This document shows, in pieces, positions 49,733 to 62,640 of a stretch of 64,000 bases of DNA. The translations under genes were made by a program, and so were the position numbers. Each line of letters opens with the position of its first letter. The first letter of the stretch is position 1. The notes under the pieces are model-generated. The model saw only the letters and a list, made by a program, of their open reading frames with translations, ran no database searches and was not told the origin of the DNA. Source of the DNA: Erythrocercus mccallii (lineage: Eukaryota; Chordata; Aves; Passeriformes; Dicruridae); NCBI GenBank assembly GCA_013397435.1, contig VZRG01001528.1, positions 48,224-112,223 on the forward strand, read 5' to 3'.

Positions 49733-49841
49733 TTCTGGGAGGTCATCAGCGATGAGCACGGCATCGACCCCACGGGCAGCTACCACGGAGACAGCGACCT
49801 GCAGCTGGAGAGGATCAACGTCTACTACAATGAAGCCACCG
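49733..49841 (+). CDS. TUBB2B: TUBB2B exon 2
   Basis: This 109-nt exon has acceptor CCCCTCAG and donor GTAACG. It encodes residues 20-55, FWEVISDEHGIDPTGSYHGD then SDLQLERINVYYNEAT, plus the first base of Gly56. The exon sizes and phases are those conserved in vertebrate beta-tubulin genes. Confidence 0.95.
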
Positions 49842-50111
49842 GTAACGCCCCTCTATAATGAGCTTCCCGTGGGAGGGGGCATAGGGTTTGCAGGCAGGGG
49901 TCCCCCAGCCCTCCCTCTAGTGGTTGACGCCCCAGCACAACTTAAATGCCTGCTTTGTTTTCTCATCCCTGGATCTTTCCAAATTCCCACACCCTCCATG
50001 CCCTCAGCAGCAAATCATGGGGAAGCGGATGGGAGCACAGCAGGGCTCCTGTGACACTGGCTGCCGACTGTGGGGCTGTAACGCTGCTGCTGCTGCTGAT
50101 TCCTCCCACAG

Positions 50112-50222
50112 GTAACAAGTATGTCCCCCGTGCCATCCTCGTGGACCTGGAACCCGGCACCATGGACTCCGTGCGCTCTGGCCCCTTTGGACAGATCTTC
50201 CGTCCAGACAACTTTGTCTTTG
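50112..50222 (+). CDS. TUBB2B: TUBB2B exon 3
   Basis: This 111-nt exon has acceptor CTCCCACAG and donor GTGAGT. It encodes the rest of Gly56 through Phe92 and the first base of Gly93: NKYVPRAILVDLEPGTMDSV then RSGPFGQIFRPDNFVF. It contains the loop with Asp67-Glu69 (DLEPG) that contacts the nucleotide. Confidence 0.95.
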
Positions 50223-50417
50223 GTGAGTGATGGTGGGACGGAGGAGTTCCCAGAGTAGGAACTCGGCACGCAGAAGAGACTTGGAGCGAGGATGGCAGTG
50301 ACCCTGGGGAACCTGAATGCTTGTAGCAGAGGGGGGATGGAAGAGAGGGGAGGAGCCCGTAGGGAAGGGGCAGCGGCATCATCAGGGCGCTAATGTGGCT
50401 TGTGGTGTGCCCTGCAG

Positions 50418-51478
50418 GTCAGAGCGGGGCTGGCAACAACTGGGCCAAGGGGCACTACACGGAAGGCGCCGAGCTGGTGGACTCCGTGCTGGACGTGGTG
50501 AGGAAGGAGTCGGAGAGCTGTGACTGCCTCCAGGGCTTCCAGTTGACCCACTCGCTGGGCGGAGGCACGGGCTCTGGCATGGGCACGCTCCTGATCAGCA
50601 AGATCCGGGAGGAGTACCCCGACCGCATCATGAACACCTTCAGCGTCATGCCCTCGCCCAAGGTGTCGGACACGGTGGTGGAGCCCTACAATGCCACCCT
50701 CTCTGTGCACCAGCTGGTGGAGAACACGGACGAGACCTACTGCATTGACAACGAGGCCCTGTATGACATTTGCTTCCGCACCCTGAAGCTGACCACTCCC
50801 ACCTACGGGGACCTCAACCACCTGGTGTCGGCCACCATGAGCGGCGTGACCACCTGCCTTCGCTTCCCCGGCCAGCTGAACGCCGACCTGCGCAAGCTGG
50901 CGGTCAACATGGTGCCTTTCCCGCGGCTGCACTTCTTCATGCCGGGCTTTGCCCCGCTGACCAGCCGCGGCAGCCAGCAGTACCGCGCCCTGACGGTGCC
51001 CGAGCTGACGCAGCAGATGTTCGACTCCAAGAACATGATGGCCGCCTGCGACCCCCGCCACGGCCGCTACCTGACGGTGGCCGCCATCTTCCGGGGCCGC
51101 ATGTCCATGAAGGAGGTGGACGAGCAGATGCTCAATGTGCAGAACAAGAACAGCAGCTACTTTGTGGAGTGGATCCCCAACAACGTGAAGACGGCCGTCT
51201 GCGACATCCCCCCACGCGGCCTCAAGATGTCCGCCACCTTCATCGGCAACAGCACGGCCATCCAGGAGCTCTTCAAGAGGATCTCGGAGCAGTTCACGGC
51301 CATGTTCCGCCGCAAGGCTTTCTTGCACTGGTACACCGGCGAGGGCATGGATGAAATGGAGTTCACCGAGGCCGAGAGCAACATGAACGACCTGGTCTCT
51401 GAATACCAGCAATACCAGGATGCCACTGCTGATGAGCAGGGCGAGTTTGAAGAGGAAGGAGAGGAGGATGAGGCGTAA
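50418..51478 (+). CDS. TUBB2B: TUBB2B exon 4 (tubulin core and C-terminal tail)
   Basis: This 1061-nt exon (acceptor CCCTGCAG) runs to a TAA at 51476-51478. It carries the tubulin signature loop GGGTGSGMG (residues about 140-148), the VVEPYN and [18 protein letters not shown] segments, the M-loop region [13 protein letters not shown], and the C-terminal helices ending [16 protein letters not shown]. The tail is acidic ([11 protein letters not shown]), the variable class II isotype signature that protrudes from the microtubule and is polyglutamylated in neurons. No stop, frameshift or unusual substitution was seen. Strong G/C third-position use fits a highly expressed tubulin. A reading frame on the opposite strand across this exon is a composition shadow. 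Confidence 0.97.
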
Positions 51479-51840
51479 AGTTGAGATGGGTAGGAGTTAA
51501 GTATAGTCTGAGCAGGCAAGTATTCATTGAGAGAAGGAATCTGTGCAGTTGTGCTGAAGCATGCATTTTTTAATTTGGTGCTCTCCACTGTTGCTTCTGT
51601 CAGCAGTTTTGTATCCTTGACTGTCCAATGTAACAGTAGTTGCAAAATACTTCAGAGTCTTCTGTTGAAATGGTTAACTTCTCAAACATAAAGGCTTTTT
51701 GTGTCCTAAACTGTCTCCTCTACTTTATTTCTCTCTAGATTAAGCAAGTAATTTTTGTGTAGTTTTCTGTGCATCACTTCTCAGTTTATTCCTGAACCTC
51801 AGTGAAAGGCTAAGCTCAATAAAACAAGAATTCTCAGGCT
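51479..51840 (+). other. TUBB2B: TUBB2B 3' untranslated region
   Basis: This is AT-rich sequence after the stop. A variant CATAAA at 51687-51692 is followed by T/G-rich DNA and a canonical AATAAA lies at 51818-51823; either could set the mRNA end. The end point is inferred. Confidence 0.55.
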
Positions 51841-54375
51841 GTGAATTTAGCAGCATGTGGAAACTGTAGTAGCTTGGCTAAAGATGCCAGGTAATATATG
51901 GAAACCCCTCTGTTTAACAGCTTAGCTAATTGAGGCAAAAGCTGCTTTAGCTGATAAAAACAAGGCACTGCACTTGAATTGTGCAATTCCTCTTTATGGA
52001 CATACATGGTAGAGAGGTCAAAGAGAAGGTATTGAATTCCACATTATAGGCTGTCAAAATTGATTTGACAGGATAGCTGCAGGCTTCCCTACTGCCATTC
52101 AGCAGCTTATTTAACTTGTTCCAGGGACTATAGTACAGGCATATGGATGGCTGACTGTGATTTGACTTGATGCTGAGCTCTTATCTTCCCCTCAACTCTC
52201 CTCTCTAAATGCAAAAATTCTATGCAAAGAAGTGTAACTCTGTACTAGCAGGCAACTTGAGAGCTCAGGTAAAAACTCAAGCTTTTTCTCCTCAAGAATA
52301 AAATCTGTGGTTCCCAAAGATAACCACTAAGCTGCCTTTAACTGTAAAGGGATTGGTTCTACAGGCCAGTCCATTCCCTTTAGGAGATATAAGGTGATGG
52401 GCAGATTTCTAGGCTCAGAAGGCTGTCCAGAGTGTCACATACAATCTTAGTCACCCGAGAATAGCTGTCTCCAAGTTACATGTTTACAGGGCAATTGTTT
52501 GCTCCCGGTCCCTGCAACAGGACATGAACCTCTATGCAGGCAGGGGAGAGCAGTGCGGCTGCACCCTGCTGTGCATCTTTGCAAAGGTAAGTGTCATTTC
52601 TTTACAGTAAGAGAGGGGGAATTGATGTTTCTATGTTCTTGTAGGACGCAAGAACCCTGAATGAATGTACAATGTTGTTAACAATAGTTAGCAAAGTTTC
52701 ATAGCTCCTAATCCTCCTACAAAGCAAGAGCGAAATTTCTGGTGGACTTTAGCAGTTACCCAATAAGTAAGTTTAGTCCTTAGTTCATCCAAACACCACT
52801 TAGGGGAGTGGTCCTGCACTTAAAAAAAAGTGTTGCTAAGAGAACTGCTACCAATGCTACAATTACTGCAGTCCTTACTGCTCTGAAAGAGCTGGTATTC
52901 ACATGTGTGCAGCCTCTATTGTGATCCTTTACTGAAATGCTTGCAAGGCATTACTGGAATAAAGAATTAAAAGGGAGCTGCTGTGCATAACTAATATCTT
53001 GCCTGTTTTGAGTCCTCTGCCTGTGGACACTGCTCTGAATGTACACTGTTCTTTGCTGATAGGCCTAGCTATGCTGGTGTGTGTGAGACAACAGGCACTT
53101 TTTAAAGCTTTTCTCTCAACTATAGGTTTGGTTTCTGGTGTACAGAGGCGTGAGAAGCTTTTAAACTGCCTGGACTGTCAGTAAACAGATACAGTGGCGT
53201 ATACCCACAACAGTACTTGTATTTCTTAACACTTGAGCAGTTCTAGGATTAAACATTAGACAAATTGAGGTTGTTTTACTGAGTTAATACATGCTGCCTC
53301 AGGCGCTTTGGGGAAATAACACTGTATCTGGTTGCCAGAGTAACCTTGCCTTGAAATTACCTTGCTGGGTTGCACTTGAAACTGTTGATCATGTAGCATT
53401 GAGTCAGGAAACAATTCTAAACAGTTTCACTGAAAGAGGAGACCTTGGTCTTTGATAGTAAAGATCTTCCTTTCAGCTGTGACACTGTAGCAGGTTTCAC
53501 TACTATTCAACATGTCTAGCATCTAATTCTTAGTGTAATTACACTCTGTCTCTAGTTAATCCTTAAATATAGCCACCCAAGTGACACATTTCACTACAGC
53601 TCCCTTACTAGAAAGTAGGACACCATCCTACATGTCTTGCTGTTGTTTGTAGTCTGGCTTTTTTTGTTCTAGAGGAAGAAAACCCAGAAATAGAAATACT
53701 CTAGAAAGAAACATGTTTCATAAAACCTACATGTCTTATTTGCCAGTCATAAGAATTAAAAAAAATTAAAAGCCAACCATCATTTCAGTAGGAGTTGAGA
53801 AATACAGAAAAAGGGGATACTGAAAGATTTTAAGGGAAGGTTCAAAGCTTGGTAGGAACAGTAAGTCAAATATAAGGAAGGTTGAGTCTCATCCTGGGAC
53901 TGCAGTACCTATTTTTGTCTGTCTTTGATCTTCGGTTGTATTTATTGCCCAGAAGACCTTTCATTATAAAAACTGGAACTGACTGCTATATGCCAAACAA
54001 CAGAGAGGTGTCTTCACAGGTCTTTGTGGTTGCAATTTTTCTGTTTTACAAAGAAAGCAGAACCGGTGGAAGGATTTCAGATTAGGTTATTTGATTGCCT
54101 TAACTTCTCCTGGGTGTAGATTTATATTTGTTGATTTGTTGAACAATACATTTAGGGCTAAAGGTCTTGCATGAGGCATCCTGTTTGGAAGAAATAGGGA
54201 TAAATGATACAAATTTAGTGGTCTACAGATTAAGCCACTTATAATAACTGATTTGTGTTGAGATATAAGTTAATAATATAAAGCAATCTATTTTCATTTC
54301 AATAGATCGGTTGTGGCCTGAAGGGAAACATTCTCCTCTGTTGACAATTAGAGCTGATAGTGTTAGGGAAGGGAA

Positions 54376-54379
<4 letters not shown>

Positions 54380-54406
<27 letters not shown>
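54380..54406. repeat. Poly-T tract (27 bp)
   Basis: An uninterrupted T run in intergenic sequence, flanked by GGGAACAAA and CTAATTCCC. Confidence 0.95.
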
Positions 54407-55490
54407 CTAATTCCCTTTGTGTAGATGTGTGGAATTTTTAAGCATGTTAGTAGAGTGTCTTAACCAAGACAAACAATCAGTGCTTGACTGCTGTTAAGTG
54501 CAAGAGGGTAAAGATAAATAACGTTGTAAAAATGAGGCAGCATGCAGGTTTAATTTAAATAGAAATGGCATGACTTGTGGTAGCACTGGGATGCCCTTTC
54601 TCCTAATTTCTCTTTCCTGTTTGTTTCTCAAACCTGTCTAAACCATTGTAGCAACAGTGTTGTGGAAATATAATCCAGTATGTGGTCTGATATTTCAAAA
54701 CTCTTAACGGGATTGTAAGCTTACATCTGTTTTCCAACGAATGTTTTCCACTCTTTCAAGTGGGAGCAATAATGATTCTCCTCTTCCCAAGATATATGAA
54801 GTGCCTATATAAATCAGAAATTGGGTTGCATTCAGCATACAATGGTCCTGGTGATGTGATGGTCTAAGAATCAAACCTGAGCTCCATCCTGTTGACAACT
54901 TTATATTTCCAGAAGGTATGAGGTGAAGAACAGAGTCAACCAATAGGATTTATGAACTGAAGAAAGAAGAGAATCCAGATGTTTGGGTCTCCTGTTCAGT
55001 GAATTCCCTGCAAAAATAGGTCAAACCCCTAATCTGTACAGGGAAATCTGCTCATGGATGATATCATGTGCTACATAGCTCAAGACTGTCTGGTGCTAGT
55101 AGGTTTTTCTGTATATAGAAGTTTTATATGCTTAAAGAAACCATGATAGACTGACAGAATCCTTACGAGATGGTTCTGCAATGCACTACTGTAGAGCACA
55201 GGTCTGGTGCCTGGAGCAACTCTGGCAAAGTGGTGCAATAGGGACAAGCTTTCTTGCCCCACTTGAAAAAATTGGGGCCTCTAACAATACTCCCTGCATT
55301 AGAAAGAGTTCTCCTCTTGTTTCCTTTGTCCTCCCTGTAATCTCCATAGCCAAGTTATGTGAAAGCCAGAAACAGGTTTTAGTAGGGCAAGTTTCATGGT
55401 TTGTTCCACTGAAATCACTTTCCAAAGGACACCCTCTCTCCCACCCAGAAGAACCTGAACCCAATCCCCCACATGTCATTATTTTATTAC

Positions 55491-55493
<3 letters not shown>

Positions 55494-55531
<38 letters not shown>
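55494..55531. repeat. Poly-T tract (38 bp)
   Basis: An uninterrupted T run flanked by TTATTACTAC and GCTATAGC. The exact length is likely unreliable in short-read data. Confidence 0.95.
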
Positions 55532-55534
<3 letters not shown>

Positions 55535-58500
55535 ATAGCTATGAAGAGGTAAAATCTTCTGTGGAGAAATCATGTGGCTATCCCCTATTATTATACACAA
55601 CGGTTCTCCCAAAGGATGTTATTCTACTTTTCCAGTTGACATTAAAGCATAACAAACAAATCCTTTTAGGGACTGTTCAGAAATGGTCGCCTGCACATGA
55701 GTTATAGGTAACATTGTTCCTCTAAGCCTGTTCATTGTAGGAATGGCACTGTTTTTCATTTACAAATAATCCCTTTCTCAGTCTTCCCATTTGTTTTTTC
55801 AGCTGCTTCTACATTTCCACAGAACAAAGCTTGTGACACTTTTGATGTTTTATATGTGCCTGGGGTAATCTGAGTAAGGTTATTCCTGCCCCCCCGCCCC
55901 CGCTTTCTTCAGCTAAAAATAAACCTCTACAGGGAAGGAGCTGATTTTGTATGTGACATAAAATGTATTTTTGAGATTTTTTCACCTTCCAATCTAATAT
56001 CCATTCATACTAAGCACCTGTCTTTTGATACTTCAGCAATCACCTGTCCTCGTCTGCTTGATATTTATTAAAATGGGAAAGAACAGAATATTTGTTCTCA
56101 GATACTCCCATTTAAATGGGTCTTATCTTTAGCTTGCCTACAAGAAAATTCAAAATGGAAGCATTTGGTCACAGGAAAGTGCCTCAGGACATGATGCATT
56201 TTGGAAAAAGACATTTCTTGGCCCTGTCTCCTGGACACTTGTCCAGCTGGAGCACTCTGAACATTGGAAACCAAGGCAGAGGGAGGGTGTGGGGGATGCA
56301 GTGGAAGCCTGCCCACCCTCACACATTCTGCCAGCAAAGGACACAGTGCAGGTGATAAGTCCTCTCCCTGGAAAGTTTAACAAGAAGTGAACTGTTTCCC
56401 TGGTCTTAGCTTTACTCCTATTTTAAGTATTTTATTTGTGAATCTGTCAGAAAGAAAAATTGTGTCTCTTTGAAGTGTGTGTATAAGAAGGCTGTCTATT
56501 TACAATACTAGGTAAAAAAGAAATCATTTAAGAGTAGGTCATTCCCTCCTCCCCACTCAAAGTCATTTTTTCCTTAAGGCAGAATTCCACTTGTAAGGGA
56601 AGAAATCAAGTTCGCTCTGTTAAATTTTTGTTTATTAACATTTGGTTCTTGTAGTGTAGAGATTTTCCAACTGGTCTCAATTTATCCATATGTCATCTTT
56701 TATAATCAGGTTATTTTTCTCATTTGGCTTCCTTAGAAAGCTTCAGGCATAGTATTTTTGAGTTGGTTTTTTTGGTGTTTGGTTTTTTTCCTTTCTGGCA
56801 AGAATGCCTTTATTATTGAAAAAAAAAAGTTAGTAATAGTTCAGTTTAAGTAGAATGTGAAAAAAGACACTCTTGCTTCAGAGGATGCCAGGCTACCCTG
56901 GCAGAGGTTGTGTAGCTTATTCAGTAAAAGGTTCTGTGGTGTTTTGCAGTGAAAACTGTTTCCACATTTTCCATGAATGTCATAGAAAGATACTGCCTGC
57001 CTCCATAGTGAATAATTAAACAGGGGTTTCAAGCAGAATTCAAATGGTCTCACAACAGTCTTTAAAAACACTTAATGAAATTCAAGCACAGAGTTCTTAC
57101 AGCATGCTTCTCTGCATCCAGCAAAATGCTGGTCTCATAATTAATAAATTGTGTGGCTGGCTTTTTCTAAAATTTCAGCTAAGAAGTTTCCTGCTCCACC
57201 CTAGCAGGCAGGGACTAGAGATTTTATCAGCATTGAGAAAACTGCCACTTCCATAGGCAGGGCTGATGCAGTGTCCTCCAGCTGCTAGAAAGGATGGTCC
57301 TATTCCCCCTGCCCTATTTCAGGTGTTACCTCTGTGTCATTTCCTCTACCAGCTCTGGAGCATGTCTGACCCTTTCACCAGTCTTTGCCTCTTCCTTAAC
57401 TCCACAGTTAAGGACAGAAAAATGAGGGGGTGGAAGAAGGTTTTTCTTCAATTAGGTGGTGTGCCAGAGGGAGAACTTGTGCAAAGAAAGAGTGAAATGT
57501 GGGCAGCTGGAAGCAGGAGAGAGCAAAAGAAGGTATTTGGCTGATTCAGCCACCTAGTGCAACATCACCCTGAACTCTCCTGCAGAGAACCCAGGCAATT
57601 TGAAAGAATGTATACTGAATCCCACCAAAAACTACTGCATCTCTTAGCAGACCTTACACGATGTAGTTCAGTTTGCCCAGTGTCAGTTTGAGTTACAAGT
57701 AACTATCGGATTGCAAGAAAGCAAGGAGGCTAAGGAACAAAAGAAACAGTAACTAGCAGATCAAAGTCGCTATCTGTACCTTCGTCTCGATGACGTGCTG
57801 GAAATGAAATGCCCTGGAAAACATGATATCAGCATTTCATTTATATTGATGCTAGAATCTTAGTCATCTTTTGACTGGAGGACCCAGTTTGTAGGGATAT
57901 CAGATGTGTTTCATCTACTGAGCTATCTAAAAAGGTAGATGCAGCCTGGATGGGGGCAGGAGCCATCTGGCTGCTACCCCATCACATCTGGTGTGCCAAG
58001 AGGAAATAATGAGAGGCTGCATTGTTTTGCTTTTCTTCTCAGTAAATCACTGCCTGATGATGATGACCACAGTTTTCCCCTTTTTGGAATCATTTTGTGA
58101 CATGTGATTGTTTTTATCATGGTAACTTTGGAAGCCAGAGAAGCAGGGTTTTGTTTGCTGTATCCTGTACAAGCACATTCACAGAAATGCCTGACTCTCA
58201 AAGGTTATAATCTAAATTCACAAGAGGAACCATATGGTGTGGAAGAAAGATTCATCGAGAAACGGTTTTCCCCTCTAAAGGTGCATGGGTTATCTTAGAA
58301 TTGACAGTGTCCTAAATTGCTCTGTAATGTGATTTTCTCTCGCAGGCTTATCCTCTCTCCTCTTTTGTTCTTGGCCAGACACACAGACCCTCAGGTACAA
58401 TAGACACAAGTTCAGAGGGCTATACAATGAAACTGCTTTTGCTGATTCATAAAAACATGCTCAGCGTTGTTGTATTTAATAGCTTCCAATGCCTGCAGTG

Positions 58501-60474
58501 AATTGTAATATTGAAATAAAAATAGATTTCCCTTTTAGGTATTCTATTGCTAGCATAAAAATAATTTTCACAATTATTCCATCCTCTTGCTGGCAGAATA
58601 TTCTTCTATCATAATGCATATTGCAAATGATTAAGCATCATGTTCCAAAGGTTACTTCATACAGTCCTCATCAGGTGGGAACATCATAGTTACCAGGTAG
58701 AAGGCAAAAAATAAGGTAACAAACAGAGCCTGCTCATTTGAGTACCAACAGAGAGACTCAAAAAACCACGTAGTCTCTGATATACATGCCTGAGCAACAC
58801 ACGATATCACCCATCACAAATGACTGAGAATAAAGCCATGGGCAGACATTTTGTGTGCTTGAGTAGCTTTCCTATTTGTACACTTGTGATTCTTTCTTAA
58901 ACAATGGGAAATCACAGACAAACATGAAAATGTTGTGGGATCCCTGTTGCCTCCCTTGTGCATCCATCGCCAGGCTCCACTGTTGCCTTGGAAACTGGGT
59001 AGGCAGGGCTTGATGCAGGCAGGGAGGAGGCTGTGGCAGAGTTTCGGCACCGAGGGGCTCATGGGTGTTGCTGGGCACATGCCGTGCCTTTGTATGAATG
59101 GGAGAGATTTTGCTTTCATTTGCAATTCTGACAATTTAGAATTTATAGAGCTATATTTAAAAAAAACCACCCCCAAACAATAGGGAACTCCCATATCTCT
59201 TTAAGTATCCTTGATGGCTAAGATTTGTTAAAGTGTTTACCATAATGAAAGGTTCTGAATTGACATTCAAGTAGTTGATATTTAGTTTGGTTTACTGTGT
59301 GTTCATGGATGTTCAGCATTGCTGAAGATGAAGGAACTGTTACACATAAACATGTAGTTCCCTTTACTCAGAATAAAACCTGGAGCTCCACCCCCACCCT
59401 GAAAAACACAGTGGGCATCTACAAAGAGACCAGTATTACAGTATCTAAGAATTAGTTTCCTAATAAAAGCTCAGAATTCTTAGTGGAATATAACTCTAAA
59501 GGGGGTCACCGTGTGCATGTGAGAAGACGACATCTCAGGTGTGTCCAGGTGTCTTCAAAAGAAGAATTATAATGCTTCAAGCCGGGCCTTTGTGGATTGC
59601 CAGGAATATTCTTGCACCCAAAAAGCTCTTCAGTGTCTGTGTGGATCCCTCAGAGGTGCCAGAGATGCAGTTGTGTTGCAGTTCCGCCAGTGTTTAGAAG
59701 ATGTAACTGCTTGCTGCTGCCCAAAAAAGTGGGTTATGACTAGAGCAAGTAGAAATGTATATGCATAAGTGGTGTGAACAATAACAAAAGCTGCCTGTGA
59801 TTAAGTGCTGCTGAAATATGTCAAAGGAAAATACTGATGACAGCTGGGATATAAAGAACACAAACTCCTAAAGAATTTGGTGAAAAGGTCTCAGTGCCAG
59901 CACAGTCCTGGATATTTTGTGACTGCAAAAGCCACATGGAATAGCACTACACTTAATTCCCTGTGTTGCAAAGCTTAAGCCAATCCATGCTCATGACATT
60001 TCAGAGCAGCTGAGATTTCTGCTCTAGGGAAGAAAATGGGCTACAGTTGATAAGAAAGTCAATTCACTGGAGCAAACTGAGAGCCACTTTCAAAAATACA
60101 GCCAAAGCTATATTCCAAGGTCACAGCAGACAGATTCTAGGCAAAGATATGGTACTTCTTTAGCCACTAGTATTTTTTGCTGTTGATGAAAACAACCAAA
60201 CAAAACCCTGATAACATTATGCATTGATTTATATTGTCTTAAGCATAGCTAACCTGAGTATTATGTAAACCATTTTGATCATTCTGACTTTATTCTTGAT
60301 AGTGGTAATGATTTCTCACATTAATTATTACCTCACCTTTGCAAAAATCTTCCTGTTTTGAAGGTGTTATAATTGCAATATAATGTTATAGTGTAGTGTG
60401 AAACTGAGATGAATAAAATGTCAGTCTGGTGTTGCTGATCATACACAGCCTCCCATTCCTTTCTTTCCCTTTCA

Positions 60475-61780
60475 TGCAACCATACAATTGCGGAGCTTGG
60501 ACAGAACCTCCGGGATCATCTAGTCTAGTCCTTTACTTTGTCTGACAAGGCCAGCTAGAGCAGGTTAATCAGGATTGTCACCCCTAGGGTTTTGACTGTC
60601 TCTGAGACTGGACACACCACAATCTCTTTGGGCAATCTGTACCAGAGCAAAGCAGTTTTTGGTTTTTGTTTGGTTTTTTTTATTATTATTATTATATTCA
60701 GATTTCTGTATTTCAATCTGCATTCATTGCCTTTTCTCCTGTCACTGCACACCTCTGAGAGAAGCCTGGCTCCATCTTTTTTACTGCTTCCTATCAAGTA
60801 TTTATACTCACCGATAAGAATCCCCTGAGCCATCTCCAGGAAAATTGGTCCCAGCTCTCAGCCACTCCTCGTATGAGGGATGCTCCACTTCCTTCATTGG
60901 ACTCACTCCAAAATGCCCATCATTCTCTCATATTGGGGAGCCCAGAATTGGATGTAAAACTCCAGATCAGTCTCACCACATCTTATCCCCTTCCTTGACC
61001 TGCTGGTAACAACCTTGCTTAAACAAGGATGTTGCTGGACAACCCTTGCTGTTAGGGCACATTGCTCACTCATGTTCAACTTAGTGTCCACCAGGATCTC
61101 CAGGTCGTTTTTGGCCAAGCTCCTTTCCATCTGGGTGGTCCTCAGCATGTACTGGCTCAGTGGATTTTTCCTTCCCAGGTACAGGACTTTGCACTCCACT
61201 TTTTTAAACTGCATGAGGTTCCTGTCAGCCTGTTTCTCCAGTCTGTTGAGATCACTCTGGATTAGCAGCACAACCTTTGGTGTATCAGTCTCTTCTCCCA
61301 GTTCTGTATCATCAGCAGCCTTGCTGAGGGTGCACTCTCTCGCCATTTAACTCACTAATGGAGCAGTTAAATGGTGTTGGCCAAGGATCAGTCACTGGAG
61401 TACAGCACCAGTGGCTGCTTCTGAAATCAATGGCTGATGTCAAGCCCTTCAGCTTGGCAGTTCAGCCAGTTTCCATCTATCTCACTGTCAATTTATCTAG
61501 GCCATACCTCATCAATTGACCTACAGGGATGTTACAGGAGACAGTTCAAAAGCCTTCACAAAATAAACAATGTTAACTATGCTGAGCCTGTTGATACTTG
61601 GCAACATTTTAGCGCTTGCATGCTGTCCCCTTGGTGCTTTAATGTGCTTAACTCTCTACAGTTCCATTATGCTGAACACAAGGTACATTGTTTTTCATTC
61701 TCTTTACCAACCTATTCCTTGCTTCATTGTGGGCTGTCATCTCCCTTCCCTGGTGCTAGTGTACAGCTGTCCTCAACAGG
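60475..61780 (-). mobile_element. CR1 LINE, 5'-truncated, with reverse transcriptase C-terminal part
   Basis: This is a CR1 non-LTR retrotransposon on the minus strand. Its 3' end (left side) shows the CR1 tail in reverse complement: CATACAATTG, then GGATCATCTAGTCTAGTCC. Inward, 60903-61346 reads through about 147 codons of the C-terminal reverse transcriptase and thumb region (ECTLSKAADDTELG, LDRLEKQADRNLMQF-like, KCKVLYLGR-like, and IQFWAPQYERMM). The YADD-type catalytic box is represented by AADD, so Phe/Tyr is replaced by Ala. Upstream of that (61350-61780) homology continues but is broken by many stops. The element is not active. The right boundary is approximate. Confidence 0.85.
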
Positions 61781-62640
61781 GTGGTCAGATGGGTGCCAAA
61801 GCTACTTTCACTTCTGAAAAAAAATTAGAGCTGTAAATCAAGTACTATTTTACAATCCAGTTCAATAATTTCTGCACAATGCATTATAGGCCCTGCTGAA
61901 ATTTGTTTCAGATGTTCTCCTTGGCAGCAGTGAAGATGCAGGTGTATATCACGGCTGGTTCACTTACATTCTCCTTGTTGTCCTTGAACTTTCCCTCCTC
62001 CCTTAGACATCCACCATGTACTTATCTCAGCTTTTTTTCTATGAGAGATCAAGCAGAGATGCTATCGGCAGGATTCAAAGTTTTCCAAAATGTGGTGTGT
62101 GGCAGGTGTCTGGTAACACAGAATGTAACTTCACTTACAGAAAAGAAACATATACCATTCCTGTGTGTGTTAAACCGCTATCACTGTGGCATAACTCCCA
62201 GAAAAAGCCATTCTTTAGCAGCAGCATAAAATCTCATGCCAGCCCTCTTTGTTCCTGAAGTTAGAGCCTCATGTATGCTTGTTTAGCAGCACTATCTAAA
62301 ACAGTTTTATGCTTGAAAGTGGCTGTGGGCTTCAACATCACCACCCAATCTCTGCTTGTTTCAGGTGCCCGAGCTATAGAAAAGTTATGCTTGTGCTTCA
62401 AACATACTGAAACATGATTAAGCAGACCTGAGCTAGAAATAAAGGCTTGAAGGTGCTAATAAAACATAGCAGCATGTGCTTTGCTGCTGTGGTGTAGTAG
62501 AGGCGAAGAAAGCAAGGGAACGAGTTCCAACAGGTGTGCAAAGACGAGTTAGGAGGTTTTGTTTTCTTTTTCACCCCAAGATAAGCCATGTCGTATCCCA
62601 TTCCGCCTTTTCCCCGACTGCTGAAGGCGAAGTTGTCCCG
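61781..62640. other. Upstream flank of TUBB2A
   Basis: This is unique, mainly AT-rich sequence between the CR1 element and the GC-rich TUBB2A promoter. No gene was recognised. Confidence 0.5.

Larger units (their letters stand above)
48192..50238. repeat. Duplicated block, copy 2 (continuous with complete TUBB2B)
   Basis: This is the 2047-base counterpart of 46145-48190. Unlike copy 1 it runs on into intron 3 and exon 4, so it is the copy that belongs to the complete gene. Confidence 0.95.
51841..60474. other. Intergenic region between TUBB2B and TUBB2A
   Basis: This is about 8.6 kb of AT-rich DNA without a recognisable gene. It holds poly-T tracts at 54380-54406 and 55494-55531, and a unique AT-rich stretch near 58420-58720 that lacks repeat character. 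No exon or structured RNA could be supported. Confidence 0.5.

Noticed and set aside
50390..51412. Minus-strand frame of 340 codons across TUBB2B exon 4
   Set aside because: It is the antisense shadow of a G/C-third-position-rich tubulin exon.
59541..59768. Cysteine-rich 75-codon + strand frame
   Set aside because: There is no signal peptide, homology or transcription signal; it is consistent with chance.
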